The translations under genes were made by a program, and so were the position numbers. Positions 1 through 16,412 of a stretch of 64,000 nt of DNA are shown piece after piece. Under the pieces are notes generated by a model. The model ran no database searches. It saw only the letters and a program-made list of their open reading frames with translations, and was not told where the DNA came from. Within the stretch, counting starts at the first letter, position 1; each line of letters starts with the position of its first letter. Origin of the DNA: Photobacterium angustum (GTDB lineage: Bacteria; Pseudomonadota; Gammaproteobacteria; Enterobacterales; Vibrionaceae); the NCBI RefSeq assembly GCF_002954615.1, contig NZ_MSCJ01000001.1, forward strand, positions 2,604,001 through 2,668,000, given 5' to 3'.

Positions 1-1678
1 CAGATACCATGGCGTACGGCAGTGTTCGTTTGATATCCCCTACCGCTTCAATAAAATCAACGGCGTAATTGTTGTGCTCTTCAATACCGGTCGCAACAGC
101 AAAAATATTAGGGTCAAAGATAATATCTTCTGGCGGAAAGCCGACTTCATCAACCAACACACGATAAGCATTAGTACAAATTTCAATTTTACGTTCGCGA
201 GTATCAGCCTGACCAACTTCATCAAATGCCATCACGATAATCGCAGCACCATAACGACGAAGTAACTTCGCTTGAGTAATAAAGTTTTCTTTACCTTCCT
301 TCAACGAGATAGAGTTAACTACCGGCTTACCTTGAACACATTTAAGCCCAGCTTCTAACACTTCCCATTTAGAAGAATCGACCATTATAGGCACTTTAGA
401 TATTTCAGGCTCGGTAGCACAAAGGTTTAAAAAACGTATCATTGCAGCCTTGGCATCAAGCATCCCCTCATCCATATTAATATCGATGATTTGAGCCCCA
501 GCCTCTACTTGCTGGCGAGCAACCTCTAATGCTTCATCATAAAGCTCTTCTTTGATCAGGCGCTTAAATCGAGCAGAACCCGTCACATTGGTACGTTCGC
601 CAACGTTAATAAATAAGGTATCAGCATCAATCGTTAACGGCTCTAATCCAGATAAACGACAAGCTATAGGAATATCAGGTAGTTGGCGAGGTTTCAGGTT
701 TTTAGTCGCTTCATACATGTGGCGGATATGCTCAGGTGTAGTCCCACAGCAGCCCCCCACCATATTGAGAAAACCACTTTTCGCCCATTCATGGATATGT
801 TCCGCCATTTCTTCAGCTTCAAGATCATATTCGCCAAAGGCATTAGGTAAACCCGCATTTGGGTGAGCTGAAACTGCACATTCAGAAATACGCGATAACT
901 CTTCAACATACTGACGTAATTCATCAGGCCCAAGCGCACAGTTCAAACCAAAGGAAATAGGTTTAACATGACGTAATGAGTTATAAAACGCTTCCGTTGT
1001 TTGTCCAGAAAGAGTACGTCCCGAGGCATCTGTTATGGTGCCTGAAATCATGACTGGTAGTTCAAAGCCCAACTCTTCAAAAACCCCAGAAACAGCAAAA
1101 GCGCAAGCTTTAGCATTCAAGGTATCAAAGATAGTTTCAAGCAAGATAATATCGGCGCCACCTCGAATTAAGGCATGTGTCGATTCAGAATAGGCTTCAA
1201 CTAGTTCATCAAAGGTAACATTACGATAGCCAGGATCGTTAACATCAGGAGAGATAGAGCAAGTACGGTTTGTCGGTCCTAAAACACCGGCAACAAAGCG
1301 TGGTTTTTCTGGTGTTTTAGCGGTCCATTCATCGGCAGCAAGACGAGCGAGACGCGCTGCTTCATAGTTAATTTCCGCGCTCAACGATTCCATGTCGTAA
1401 TCCGCCATAGCAATCGTTGTAGCATTAAAAGTGTTGGTTTCTAGAATATCCGCCCCGGCTTCTAAATACGCGAGGTGAATATCTTTAATCAGCTGGGGTT
1501 GGGTTAATACTAAAAGATCATTATTCCCTTTTAGATCAGAATGCCAATCAGCAAATCGTTGATCTCGATAATCATCTTCTTCCAATTTATAACCTTGGAT
1601 CATGGTGCCCATGCCACCATCAATGATCAGGATTTGCTCTTCCAACCGCTTATGCAGTAATTCCTTGCTGTTTAACAC
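1..1678 (-). CDS. metH: Cobalamin-dependent methionine synthase, N-terminal part (runs off window)
   Basis: This encodes the homocysteine- and folate-binding half of MetH, which transfers a methyl group from methyltetrahydrofolate to homocysteine through methylcobalamin in the cytoplasm. About 559 codons are present; the family is about 1,220 residues, so the cobalamin and reactivation domains lie outside the window. The frame is open throughout. The N-terminal part carries [10 protein letters not shown], then the zinc-site regions GLNCALGP and [11 protein letters not shown], whose cysteines bind zinc and activate homocysteine. The pterin-binding segment follows ([33 protein letters not shown]). 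The start is GTG at 1678, chosen because AAGGATG lies just upstream and translation begins [21 protein letters not shown]. No B12 riboswitch was seen in the 194 bases before the divergent antiporter gene. Confidence 0.96.
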   Translation of the reverse strand, partial: MLNSKELLHKRLEEQILIIDGGMGTMIQGYKLEEDDYRDQRFADWHSDLKGNNDLLVLTQPQLIKDIHLAYLEAGADILETNTFNATTIAMADYDMESLSAEINYEAARLARLAADEWTAKTPEKPRFVAGVLGPTNRTCSISPDVNDPGYRNVTFDELVEAYSESTHALIRGGADIILLETIFDTLNAKACAFAVSGVFEELGFELPVMISGTITDASGRTLSGQTTEAFYNSLRHVKPISFGLNCALGPDELRQYVEELSRISECAVSAHPNAGLPNAFGEYDLEAEEMAEHIHEWAKSGFLNMVGGCCGTTPEHIRHMYEATKNLKPRQLPDIPIACRLSGLEPLTIDADTLFINVGERTNVTGSARFKRLIKEELYDEALEVARQQVEAGAQIIDINMDEGMLDAKAAMIRFLNLCATEPEISKVPIMVDSSKWEVLEAGLKCVQGKPVVNSISLKEGKENFITQAKLLRRYGAAIIVMAFDEVGQADTRERKIEICTNAYRVLVDEVGFPPEDIIFDPNIFAVATGIEEHNNYAVDFIEAVGDIKRTLPYAMVS

Positions 1679-1872
1679 GTCACTACATCCTTATAATCCA
1701 TTACAGCTTTGTAACATCCTACCACACTTCAATTAGGGATAAAGAAGGCTAAATATAATTTACACAACAAAAGCTTTTCAAAATAAAACAAATTATCAGT
1801 AGCCATTAATTACTGATGGTTTTACTATTTCGTCACAAATTTTCTAACAACCCACCAATCTAGAGGTTACGC

Positions 1873-3153
1873 ATGTCGGTCTATAGCACGCTCTGCTTTC
1901 TGGCTGCAGCAGCAATGTTTATTGCTTTTGTAAACAGTAAAATAGGTAAAATGCAAACAACCATTGCCATCACTGCCGGATCATTAATCCTGTCACTATT
2001 GATCATCATTGCGGGACAAAACGGTTGGTTCCATCTTGAAGATGTTGCCGCGACTCAAATCAGCAAAATTAACTTTGAAGATTTTCTCTTAAAAGGCATT
2101 TTAGGGTTCTTATTATTTGCTGGCGGCTTAGGTATCAAGTTACCCCATCTTGAAGATCAAAAATGGGAAATTACCGTATTAGCACTGGGCGCCACTTTAT
2201 TTTCCACCTTTTTTATTGGCTTTAGTCTATGGGGTATCTGTCAAGTAATCGGGATTCAACTTGATCTGATTTACTGTTTACTCTTTGGTGCATTAATTTC
2301 ACCGACCGATCCTATTGCCGTATTAGCTATCGTTAAGAAAATGAATGCGCCTCGACGTATTTCGACTCAAATAGAAGGCGAGTCTTTATTTAATGATGGT
2401 TTTGGCCTAGTTATCTTCGTAACCATGTTTACCATTGCTTTTGGTGATACTGCACCAACCGTGATGGGCGTAACCCAGTTATTCTTACAAGAAGCTATTG
2501 GTGGCATTGCTTACGGTTTTGTTCTGGGTCTAATTTTCCATTACCTCATTAGCTCAACCAATGATCACTCTATGGAATTACTGCTTACTATCGGTATTCC
2601 AACCGCAGGTTATGCTTTAGCAGAAGTTCTTCATGTCTCTGGCCCACTTGCTATGGTGGTATCAGGAATCATGATTGGTAACTGGACCCGTTATATTGGC
2701 TTTTCAAAAGAAAGTGAAGAACACCTTGATCACTTCTGGGAGTTGGTTGATGAGTTCTTAAATGGTGTCTTATTCCTATTAATCGGTATGACCATGCTTG
2801 ATTTTAGCTTCCACCAAGAAGACTGGATCCTAATGATTATTGCCGTACCTTTAGTTCTTCTAAGCCGTTACATCAGTGTAAAACTGCCATATGTGGGCTT
2901 TAACCGCTACCGTCAATACAACCCAATGTCAGTCAAGATCCTCACTTGGGGCGGCTTACGCGGTGGTTTAGCATTAGCAATGGCGATGGCTATTCCTGCT
3001 GGAGTCATGGTAATTCCAGAGAAGGGTATCGATGTGCGAGAAATCATCCTCGTAATGACATATTCAGTGGTTGTATTCTCTATCCTTATCCAAGGTTCAA
3101 CCATTACCCCATTAATTGAAAAAGCCAAGCTTTGGGAATTAAAAAATAAATAA
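1873..3153 (+). CDS. nhaP: CPA1-family Na+/H+ antiporter (NhaP type)
   Basis: This 426-residue inner-membrane protein exchanges sodium (or potassium) for protons and helps with pH and salt homeostasis. It is hydrophobic throughout, with about 12 predicted membrane segments. The core motifs of the CPA1 family are present: SPTDPIAVLAI (Asp146) and EGESLFNDG, with the Asn174-Asp175 pair typical of electroneutral exchangers. A C-terminal GGLRGGLALAMA follows. There is no long cytoplasmic regulatory tail. The start ATG follows AGAGG by eight bases. The gene is divergent from metH and convergent with metA, sharing a bidirectional terminator with the latter. Family assignment is firm; the exact NhaP subgroup and ion preference are inferred. 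Confidence 0.9.
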   Translation: MSVYSTLCFLAAAAMFIAFVNSKIGKMQTTIAITAGSLILSLLIIIAGQNGWFHLEDVAATQISKINFEDFLLKGILGFLLFAGGLGIKLPHLEDQKWEITVLALGATLFSTFFIGFSLWGICQVIGIQLDLIYCLLFGALISPTDPIAVLAIVKKMNAPRRISTQIEGESLFNDGFGLVIFVTMFTIAFGDTAPTVMGVTQLFLQEAIGGIAYGFVLGLIFHYLISSTNDHSMELLLTIGIPTAGYALAEVLHVSGPLAMVVSGIMIGNWTRYIGFSKESEEHLDHFWELVDEFLNGVLFLLIGMTMLDFSFHQEDWILMIIAVPLVLLSRYISVKLPYVGFNRYRQYNPMSVKILTWGGLRGGLALAMAMAIPAGVMVIPEKGIDVREIILVMTYSVVVFSILIQGSTITPLIEKAKLWELKNK

Positions 3154-3170
3154 GTAATTATTCCACTAAC

Positions 3171-3202
3171 AAAAAAGCCTGCACTTCAATGCAGGCTTTT
3201 TT
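3171..3202. terminator. Bidirectional Rho-independent terminator between nhaP and metA
   Basis: A perfect 7-bp GC-rich stem (GCCTGCA/TGCAGGC, 3177-3183 with 3190-3196) is flanked by six A on the left and six T on the right. It can therefore terminate both converging genes. Confidence 0.9.
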
Positions 3203-3203
3203 A

Positions 3204-4145
3204 TTATTCGTCTTTCGTAAAACTCGCTTCGGAGAAGTGCTCTAAATCGTAAGGCGTTTGCTGATATACACAATAGTTTAGCCAATTACTAAATAGTAAA
3301 TGACCATGACTACGCCAACTCGCAATAGGTGCATTCGAAGGATCATTCTCAGGATAATAGTTCACAGGTACTGCTGGCTCCATCCCTTGTTCGCTATCTC
3401 GTACAAACTCATTATGCAATGTATCTACATCATATTCAGGATGCCCCGTTACGAATACATTACGTTTATCTTTTGTTGCTGCTAAATATACTCCAGCCTG
3501 CTCTGAAGTCGCTAATATATCAAGATCAGTATGCTTGGTTAAATAATCATGAGAGAAGTCAGCATAGCGAGAATGGGGGGCAAAGAAAGTATCATCAAAC
3601 CCTCGTAGTACCGGGTGATGACAATCATGAATTCGATGTTGATAAACACCTGATAATTTCTCTTTACGTGTACGCTTCGGCAAGTCATAGAGAAGTTTTA
3701 GCCCAGCTTGAGCAGCCCAACAAACAAACATAGTTGATGTTACATGCTCCTTCGCCCAATTCATGATGATTTGAATTTCTTCCCAATAAAGCACATCTTC
3801 AAATTGAACTAAACCTAACGGCGCTCCCGTTACAATTAATCCATCAAAATTACGTTGCTTCACCATTTCAAACTGACGATAAAAAGTATCTAAGTGCTCT
3901 TGAGGAGTATTTTTTGTTGGGCGATTATCGATTCGTAATAGCTCTACATCTACTTGAATTGGACTATTTGATAATAAGCGTAAGAACTGTGTCTCTGTCT
4001 CAATTTTTTTTGGCATTAAGTTTAATAACAATACCTTCAACGGACGAATCCCCTGACTCGCAGCACGCTTCTCTGTCATCACAAAGATATTTTCACTGCG
4101 CAGAATATCAGTAGCAGGTAGGCGATCAGGTATTTTTATTGGCAT
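3204..4145 (-). CDS. metA: Homoserine O-succinyltransferase
   Basis: MetA acylates homoserine with succinyl-CoA in the first committed step of methionine synthesis. The 313-residue product matches the usual length (E. coli 309). The catalytic cysteine lies in FVCWAAQ at residue 142, and the later GHPEYD supplies the catalytic His and Glu. Conserved [11 protein letters not shown] and GAPLGLV blocks are also present. I chose ATG at 4145 over an in-frame TTG 24 bases upstream because AAAGGAG sits eight bases before it and the protein then begins [11 protein letters not shown] like its relatives. Upstream are three tandem 8-mers resembling MetJ boxes, so methionine/SAM repression is likely. Some relatives use acetyl-CoA; substrate choice is inferred from overall similarity to the E. 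coli enzyme. Confidence 0.96.
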   Translation of the reverse strand: MPIKIPDRLPATDILRSENIFVMTEKRAASQGIRPLKVLLLNLMPKKIETETQFLRLLSNSPIQVDVELLRIDNRPTKNTPQEHLDTFYRQFEMVKQRNFDGLIVTGAPLGLVQFEDVLYWEEIQIIMNWAKEHVTSTMFVCWAAQAGLKLLYDLPKRTRKEKLSGVYQHRIHDCHHPVLRGFDDTFFAPHSRYADFSHDYLTKHTDLDILATSEQAGVYLAATKDKRNVFVTGHPEYDVDTLHNEFVRDSEQGMEPAVPVNYYPENDPSNAPIASWRSHGHLLFSNWLNYCVYQQTPYDLEHFSEASFTKDE

Positions 4146-4168
4146 CTTTGTTGACTCCTTTCGACACA

Positions 4169-4192
4169 AGATGTTTAGCCGTCTAAACTTCC
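4169..4192 (-). promoter_or_regulatory. Candidate MetJ operator: three tandem met boxes upstream of metA
   Basis: Three contiguous 8-mers, AGATGTTT, AGCCGTCT and AAACTTCC on the plus strand, match the palindromic met-box consensus AGACGTCT at 6, 7 and 5 of 8 positions. MetJ binds such tandem arrays cooperatively with SAM. They sit 24-47 bases before the metA start, next to a possible promoter (TATAAC, plus-strand complement at 4199-4204; TTGCGT at 4220-4225, spacing only 15), so they would overlap the transcription start. Confidence 0.65.
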
Positions 4193-4303
4193 ATCAACGT
4201 TATAGAAAAAGGAAGGCAGACGCAAGTTTAGTCCAAAAATAATAACATAATAGATAAATATAGAGATAAAGAGATGTGGGAAATATGAGGGCTGATAAAC
4301 GAG

Positions 4304-4328
4304 AAAACCCAGCCTAAGGCTGGGTTTT
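4304..4328 (-). terminator. Terminator of the downstream rRNA operon
   Basis: An inverted repeat AAAACCCAGCC/GGCTGGGTTTT lies directly after the last 5S gene, reading on the minus strand, and ends in a T tract. The position and GC-rich stem fit an intrinsic terminator. Confidence 0.85.
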
Positions 4329-4335
4329 AAAATAA

Positions 4336-4454
4336 GATTTAGCGATGTCCTACTCTCACATGGGGAGACCCCACACTACCATCGGCGCTACAACGTTTCA
4401 CTTCTGAGTTCGACATGGGATCAGGTGGGACCGCTGCGCTATGGTCGCTAAACA
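4336..4454 (-). rRNA. rrf: 5S rRNA, distal divergent copy
   Basis: This is a second 5S gene at the very end of the downstream rRNA operon, after tRNA-Thr. The conserved core CCGATGGTAGTGTGGGGTC is intact, and the terminal stem TTTAGCG/CGCTAAA is self-complementary. It differs at many positions from the other two 5S copies, in the terminal stem, CAGAAGTGAAACG loop region and GCGGTCCCACC arm. The differences appear paired, so it is probably functional. Ends are estimated from E. coli. Confidence 0.93.
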
Positions 4455-4460
4455 AATTAA

Positions 4461-4536
4461 TGGTGCTAGTACCCAGATTTGAACTGGGGACCTCACCCTT
4501 ACCAAGGGTGCGCTCTACCAACTGAGCCATACCAGC
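4461..4536 (-). tRNA. tRNA-Thr (GGT)
   Basis: A 76-nt cloverleaf begins GCTGGTATGGCTCAG and ends in encoded CCA. The anticodon stem CACCC/GGGTG closes the loop TTGGTAA, giving anticodon GGT. It lies between two 5S genes, the same arrangement as thrV in the E. coli rrnD operon. Confidence 0.97.
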
Positions 4537-4583
4537 ACACAAAGCTTGTATGAAAGCTGCTTCTGCAACATTCTGAAATTTAA

Positions 4584-4702
4584 AGCCTGGCGATGTCCTA
4601 CTCTCACATGGGGAGACCCCACACTACCATCGGCGCTATTACGTTTCACTACTGAGTTCGGCATGGGATCAGGTGGGTCCATAACGCTATGGTCGCCAAG
4701 CA
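4584..4702 (-). rRNA. rrf: 5S rRNA of the downstream operon
   Basis: This is a standard 5S with terminal stem TGCTTGGCG/CGCCAGGC. It appears identical to the 5S at 10492-10610, and the block of identity continues through the 23S gene at a constant offset of 5,908 bases. Ends are estimated from E. coli. Confidence 0.96.
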
Positions 4703-4830
4703 AATTCGGTTTTATTTATTGTCATCGACAATAAATAGCAATCTGGGAAAGTTAACTAGTGTTCTCTACACGTTCAAGTGTACTTGGAGTCCGCTTTTCT
4801 CTTTACGAGATAAAACCCCTTGGGTGTTGT

Positions 4831-7721
<2,891 letters not shown>

Positions 7722-7924
7722 ATACAACCCCAAGAGGTTTCGTATGTTCAAACAACCAAGGTTTGTGTTCAACACTTCGATCAAGAAAGTATTAAACGTT
7801 GGTTTTTCGCCGGACTCGATACAAGACACTTGAATGTGTATTGTTTGAGAACTCGTTTTTATCTAAAGATAAAAACATTTTTTAAAATCAATCTATCGAT
7901 TGAATTTACTAGTCAGCTTTCCAG

Positions 7925-7938
7925 ATTGTTAAAGAGCA
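7925..7938 (-). promoter_or_regulatory. Spacer boxA antitermination element
   Basis: TGCTCTTTAACAAT, read on the minus strand between 16S and 23S, matches the Nus-factor boxA that keeps polymerase processive through 23S. The identity block shared with the upstream operon stops one base after this motif. Confidence 0.85.
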
Positions 7939-7996
7939 TTGTGTTTCTATTTAAAGATCCACGTTCTAATCACACTCAATGAATGTCTTTAGAAAG

Positions 7997-8072
7997 TGGC
8001 GTCCCGTAGGGGAGTCGAACCCCTGTTACCGCCGTGAAAGGGCGGTGTCCTAGGCCTCTAGACGAACGGGAC
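7997..8072 (-). tRNA. tRNA-Glu (TTC), second spacer copy
   Basis: A 76-nt tRNA begins GTCCCGTTCGTCTAG and carries encoded CCA. The anticodon loop CTTTCAC gives TTC. It appears identical to the tRNA-Glu at 8375-8450 in the same spacer. This copy is absent from the upstream operon. Confidence 0.97.
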
Positions 8073-8074
8073 AT

Positions 8075-8150
8075 TGGTGGAGCTATGCGGGATCGAACCG
8101 CAGACCTCCTGCGTGCAAGGCAGGCGCTCTCCCAGCTGAGCTATAACCCC
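8075..8150 (-). tRNA. tRNA-Ala (TGC)
   Basis: A 76-nt tRNA begins GGGGTTATAGCTCAG and ends in CCA; the anticodon loop TTTGCAC class sequence gives TGC. It is present only in the downstream operon and lies within the block that replaces a shorter stretch of the other spacer. Confidence 0.97.
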
Positions 8151-8189
8151 ATATTTTACTTCATAAAGAAGTTCTCTCAAAAGAGAAAT

Positions 8190-8265
8190 TGGTGGGCGAT
8201 ACCGGGCTCGAACCAGTGACCCCCTCCTTGTAAGGGAGGTGCTCTCCCAACTGAGCTAATCGCCC
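8190..8265 (-). tRNA. tRNA-Val (TAC), downstream operon
   Basis: A 76-nt tRNA begins GGGCGATTAGCTCAG and ends in CCA, with anticodon stem CTCCC and anticodon TAC. From this gene through the 16S gene, the two operons align again at an offset of 5,770 bases. Confidence 0.97.
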
Positions 8266-8296
8266 ACGATAGTTTTACTTCCTTCGTGAGAAAGAA

Positions 8297-8372
8297 TGGT
8301 GGGTCGTGCAGGATTCGAACCTGCGACCAATTGATTAAAAGTCAACTGCTCTACCAACTGAGCTAACGACCC
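8297..8372 (-). tRNA. tRNA-Lys (TTT), downstream operon
   Basis: A 76-nt tRNA begins GGGTCGTTAGCTCAG and ends in CCA; the anticodon stem TTGAC/ATCAA region holds loop CTTTTAA with anticodon TTT. Confidence 0.97.
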
Positions 8373-8374
8373 AT

Positions 8375-8450
8375 TGGCGTCCCGTAGGGGAGTCGAACCC
8401 CTGTTACCGCCGTGAAAGGGCGGTGTCCTAGGCCTCTAGACGAACGGGAC
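8375..8450 (-). tRNA. tRNA-Glu (TTC), first spacer copy, downstream operon
   Basis: A 76-nt tRNA-Glu, the first tRNA after 16S. It appears identical in sequence to the copy at 7997-8072 and to that at 14145-14220. Confidence 0.97.
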
Positions 8451-8549
8451 AATGTTCATACTTAATGTTGTTGGGCAACATTAAGTGGCTCTCTTACATT
8501 TTAACCAAGCAATCTGTGTGGACACTGCATTAAACAGCAAGTCTTTAGG

Positions 8550-10094
<1,545 letters not shown>

Positions 10095-10340
10095 AAGTTT
10101 TTGTGGTCTTTCGACCGGCTCAATGAATACTGTTAAAATACCGCTAACTAGAAGCTAGTTAGGATATTTGAATTGACTGTGCCAAATAACCGAAGTTATT
10201 TGTATTGGTCACTAGTATCATTGATAAATCTTTCGACTTAACTTTTCAACGAGTGCCCACACAGATTGCATGGTCAAATTGTTAAAGAACATAGACTTTC
10301 AACACTTTAGCGTTAACCGCTTCAGCAAGTCAGGTGGCGT
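10095..10340 (-). promoter_or_regulatory. rRNA leader, downstream operon, with boxA
   Basis: The transcribed leader between promoter and 16S contains boxA (GTTCTTTAACAA, 10279-10290). It also has a perfect 8-bp hairpin CAAATAAC/GTTATTTG with a TTCG loop (10183-10202) and inverted repeats likely to form the 16S processing stalk. No gene is seen in it. Confidence 0.8.
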
Positions 10341-10368
10341 ATAATACGCTTTTCTGATATTCAGTCAA
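10341..10368 (-). promoter_or_regulatory. rRNA promoter, downstream operon
   Basis: TTGACT (10363-10368) and TATTAT (10341-10346), read on the minus strand, are separated by 16 bases. A GC-rich discriminator follows, and A/T-rich sequence lies upstream as for an UP element. This is the expected rrn P1 layout. Confidence 0.85.
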
Positions 10369-10450
10369 GACAAAACTCTCATCTTTTTAGCCAGTTGGTT
10401 AAAAAGTGAAAACCTTCTTTTGACGTCGCTCACATTGCAATCAGTTGGAG

Positions 10451-10480
10451 CGAAATAAAAGCCCGTTCAGGGAACGAGCT
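10451..10480 (-). terminator. Terminator of the upstream rRNA operon
   Basis: On the minus strand, a GCTCGTTC/GAACGGGC stem with a CCT loop is followed by TTTTATTT, just after the 5S gene. Confidence 0.85.
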
Positions 10481-10491
10481 CTCAAAAGTTG

Positions 10492-10610
10492 AGCCTGGCG
10501 ATGTCCTACTCTCACATGGGGAGACCCCACACTACCATCGGCGCTATTACGTTTCACTACTGAGTTCGGCATGGGATCAGGTGGGTCCATAACGCTATGG
10601 TCGCCAAGCA
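10492..10610 (-). rRNA. rrf: 5S rRNA, upstream operon
   Basis: This is the single 5S of the upstream operon, apparently identical to 4584-4702. A terminator and then the promoter of the next operon follow within about 150 bases. Confidence 0.96.
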
Positions 10611-10738
10611 AATTCGGTTTTATTTATTGTCATCGACAATAAATAGCAATCTGGGAAAGTTAACTAGTGTTCTCTACACGTTCAAGTGTACTTGGAGTCC
10701 GCTTTTCTCTTTACGAGATAAAACCCCTTGGGTGTTGT

Positions 10739-13629
<2,891 letters not shown>

Positions 13630-13832
13630 ATACAACCCCAAGAGGTTTCGTATGTTCAAACAACCAAGGTTTGTGTTCAACACTTCGATCAAGAAAGTAT
13701 TAAACGTTGGTTTTTCGCCGGACTCGATACAAGACACTTGAATGTGTATTGTTTGAGAACTCGTTTTTATCTAAAGATAAAAACATTTTTTAAAATCAAT
13801 CTATCGATTGAATTTACTAGTCAGCTTTCCAG

Positions 13833-13846
13833 ATTGTTAAAGAGCA
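13833..13846 (-). promoter_or_regulatory. Spacer boxA, upstream operon
   Basis: TGCTCTTTAACAAT, the same boxA as in the other operon. Immediately beyond it the two spacers diverge: 13848-13959 is unrelated to 7940-8189 and holds no tRNA. Confidence 0.85.
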
Positions 13847-13959
13847 TGCAATCATCTAACGATAACCACTTTCTAACGATTTTCAGCGACAAAAATGCGG
13901 ACTTAACAAAGGTATTCTTCATTAAATCTGCGAAATCCGTGCAGAAAACTTTTAGAGAG

Positions 13960-14035
13960 TGGTGGGCGATACCGGGCTCGAACCAGTGACCCCCTCCTTG
14001 TAAGGGAGGTGCTCTCCCAACTGAGCTAATCGCCC
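13960..14035 (-). tRNA. tRNA-Val (TAC), upstream operon
   Basis: A 76-nt tRNA apparently identical to 8190-8265, with anticodon TAC and encoded CCA. It is the last tRNA before 23S in this operon. Confidence 0.97.
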
Positions 14036-14066
14036 ACGATAGTTTTACTTCCTTCGTGAGAAAGAA

Positions 14067-14142
14067 TGGTGGGTCGTGCAGGATTCGAACCTGCGACCAA
14101 TTGATTAAAAGTCAACTGCTCTACCAACTGAGCTAACGACCC
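14067..14142 (-). tRNA. tRNA-Lys (TTT), upstream operon
   Basis: A 76-nt tRNA apparently identical to 8297-8372, with anticodon TTT and encoded CCA. Confidence 0.97.
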
Positions 14143-14144
14143 AT

Positions 14145-14220
14145 TGGCGTCCCGTAGGGGAGTCGAACCCCTGTTACCGCCGTGAAAGGGCGGTGTCCTA
14201 GGCCTCTAGACGAACGGGAC
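14145..14220 (-). tRNA. tRNA-Glu (TTC), upstream operon
   Basis: A 76-nt tRNA apparently identical to 8375-8450, with anticodon TTC and encoded CCA. It is the first tRNA after 16S. Confidence 0.97.
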
Positions 14221-14319
14221 AATGTTCATACTTAATGTTGTTGGGCAACATTAAGTGGCTCTCTTACATTTTAACCAAGCAATCTGTGTGGACACTGCAT
14301 TAAACAGCAAGTCTTTAGG

Positions 14320-15864
<1,545 letters not shown>

Positions 15865-16127
15865 AAGTTTTGTTGGTCTTTCGACCGGCTCAATGAATAC
15901 TGTTAAAATACCGCTAACTAGAAGCTAGTTAGGATATTTGAATTGACTGTGCCAAATAATCCTTCTCTATAAAGAGATGAGTTATTTGTATTGGTCACTA
16001 GTATCATTGATAAATCTTTCGACTTAACTTTTCAACGAGTGCCCACACAGATTGCATGGTCAAATTGTTAAAGAACAATACTGATTTCGTTGCTAGCCAG
16101 TGGCTTGCTCCGTGTCAGTGAGGTCGC
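15865..16127 (-). promoter_or_regulatory. rRNA leader, upstream operon, with boxA
   Basis: The leader carries boxA at 16065-16076. At 15953-15988 it has a hairpin with the same basal stem as the other operon (CAAATAA/TTATTTG) but a larger, different apical part. No gene is seen. Confidence 0.8.
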
Positions 16128-16155
16128 ATTATAAGAGCAAAAACAAAGATGGCAA
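16128..16155 (-). promoter_or_regulatory. rRNA promoter, upstream operon
   Basis: TTGCCA (16150-16155) and a consensus TATAAT (16128-16133) on the minus strand are spaced by 16 bases, followed by a GC-rich discriminator. Confidence 0.85.
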
Positions 16156-16363
16156 GCATAAATTAAACAAAAACAACTGAGTGTTCACAATTCAAACAAT
16201 ACTCCCATTGATGATTGTTTTTACCTCTATTTGTGCCTTTTCTTCTACTACATAAACTCACTCAAGCTTAGTGATTAATTGCAAAACACAAGACGTTTAA
16301 TCACGATGCGATGCAATCTGTCTCAATAGCTGATGATTTTCTTACTTAAGTGTCACTGAAACA

Positions 16364-16379
16364 TGGCACTAAGTTTGAA
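16364..16379 (+). promoter_or_regulatory. Candidate sigma-54 promoter for the polysaccharide locus (P1)
   Basis: TGGCAC-N5-TTGAA fits the sigma-54 -24/-12 layout: a perfect -24 element and one deviation in -12 (GA for GC). It begins 49 bases before the first locus gene, with TTG 38 bases before its ATG. The 257-base region 16156-16412 holds no gene otherwise. Two further elements with the same geometry lie at 21411 and 26113. Confidence 0.6.
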
Positions 16380-16412
16380 TTCTTTATTGAAAGTCATTCG
16401 CGGAGCACTGTG

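Noticed and set aside
1679..1872. Possible B12 riboswitch or MetR box upstream of metH
   Set aside because: No B12-box-like sequence was seen; only a weak half-match TGAA-N5-TTTG. Not enough to call.
4339..4542. Minus-strand frame of 67 codons over 5S and tRNA-Thr
   Set aside because: It overlaps two RNA genes completely.
13738..13989. 83-codon frame in the upstream operon spacer
   Set aside because: It runs across boxA and into tRNA-Val; no ribosome-binding site or protein-like composition was seen.
16320..16334. GTCTCAATAGCTGAT considered as a SypG enhancer
   Set aside because: It matches only part of the enhancer pattern I recall (TTCTCA-N3-TGC) and is too close to the -24 element; no similar site was found at the other two promoters.
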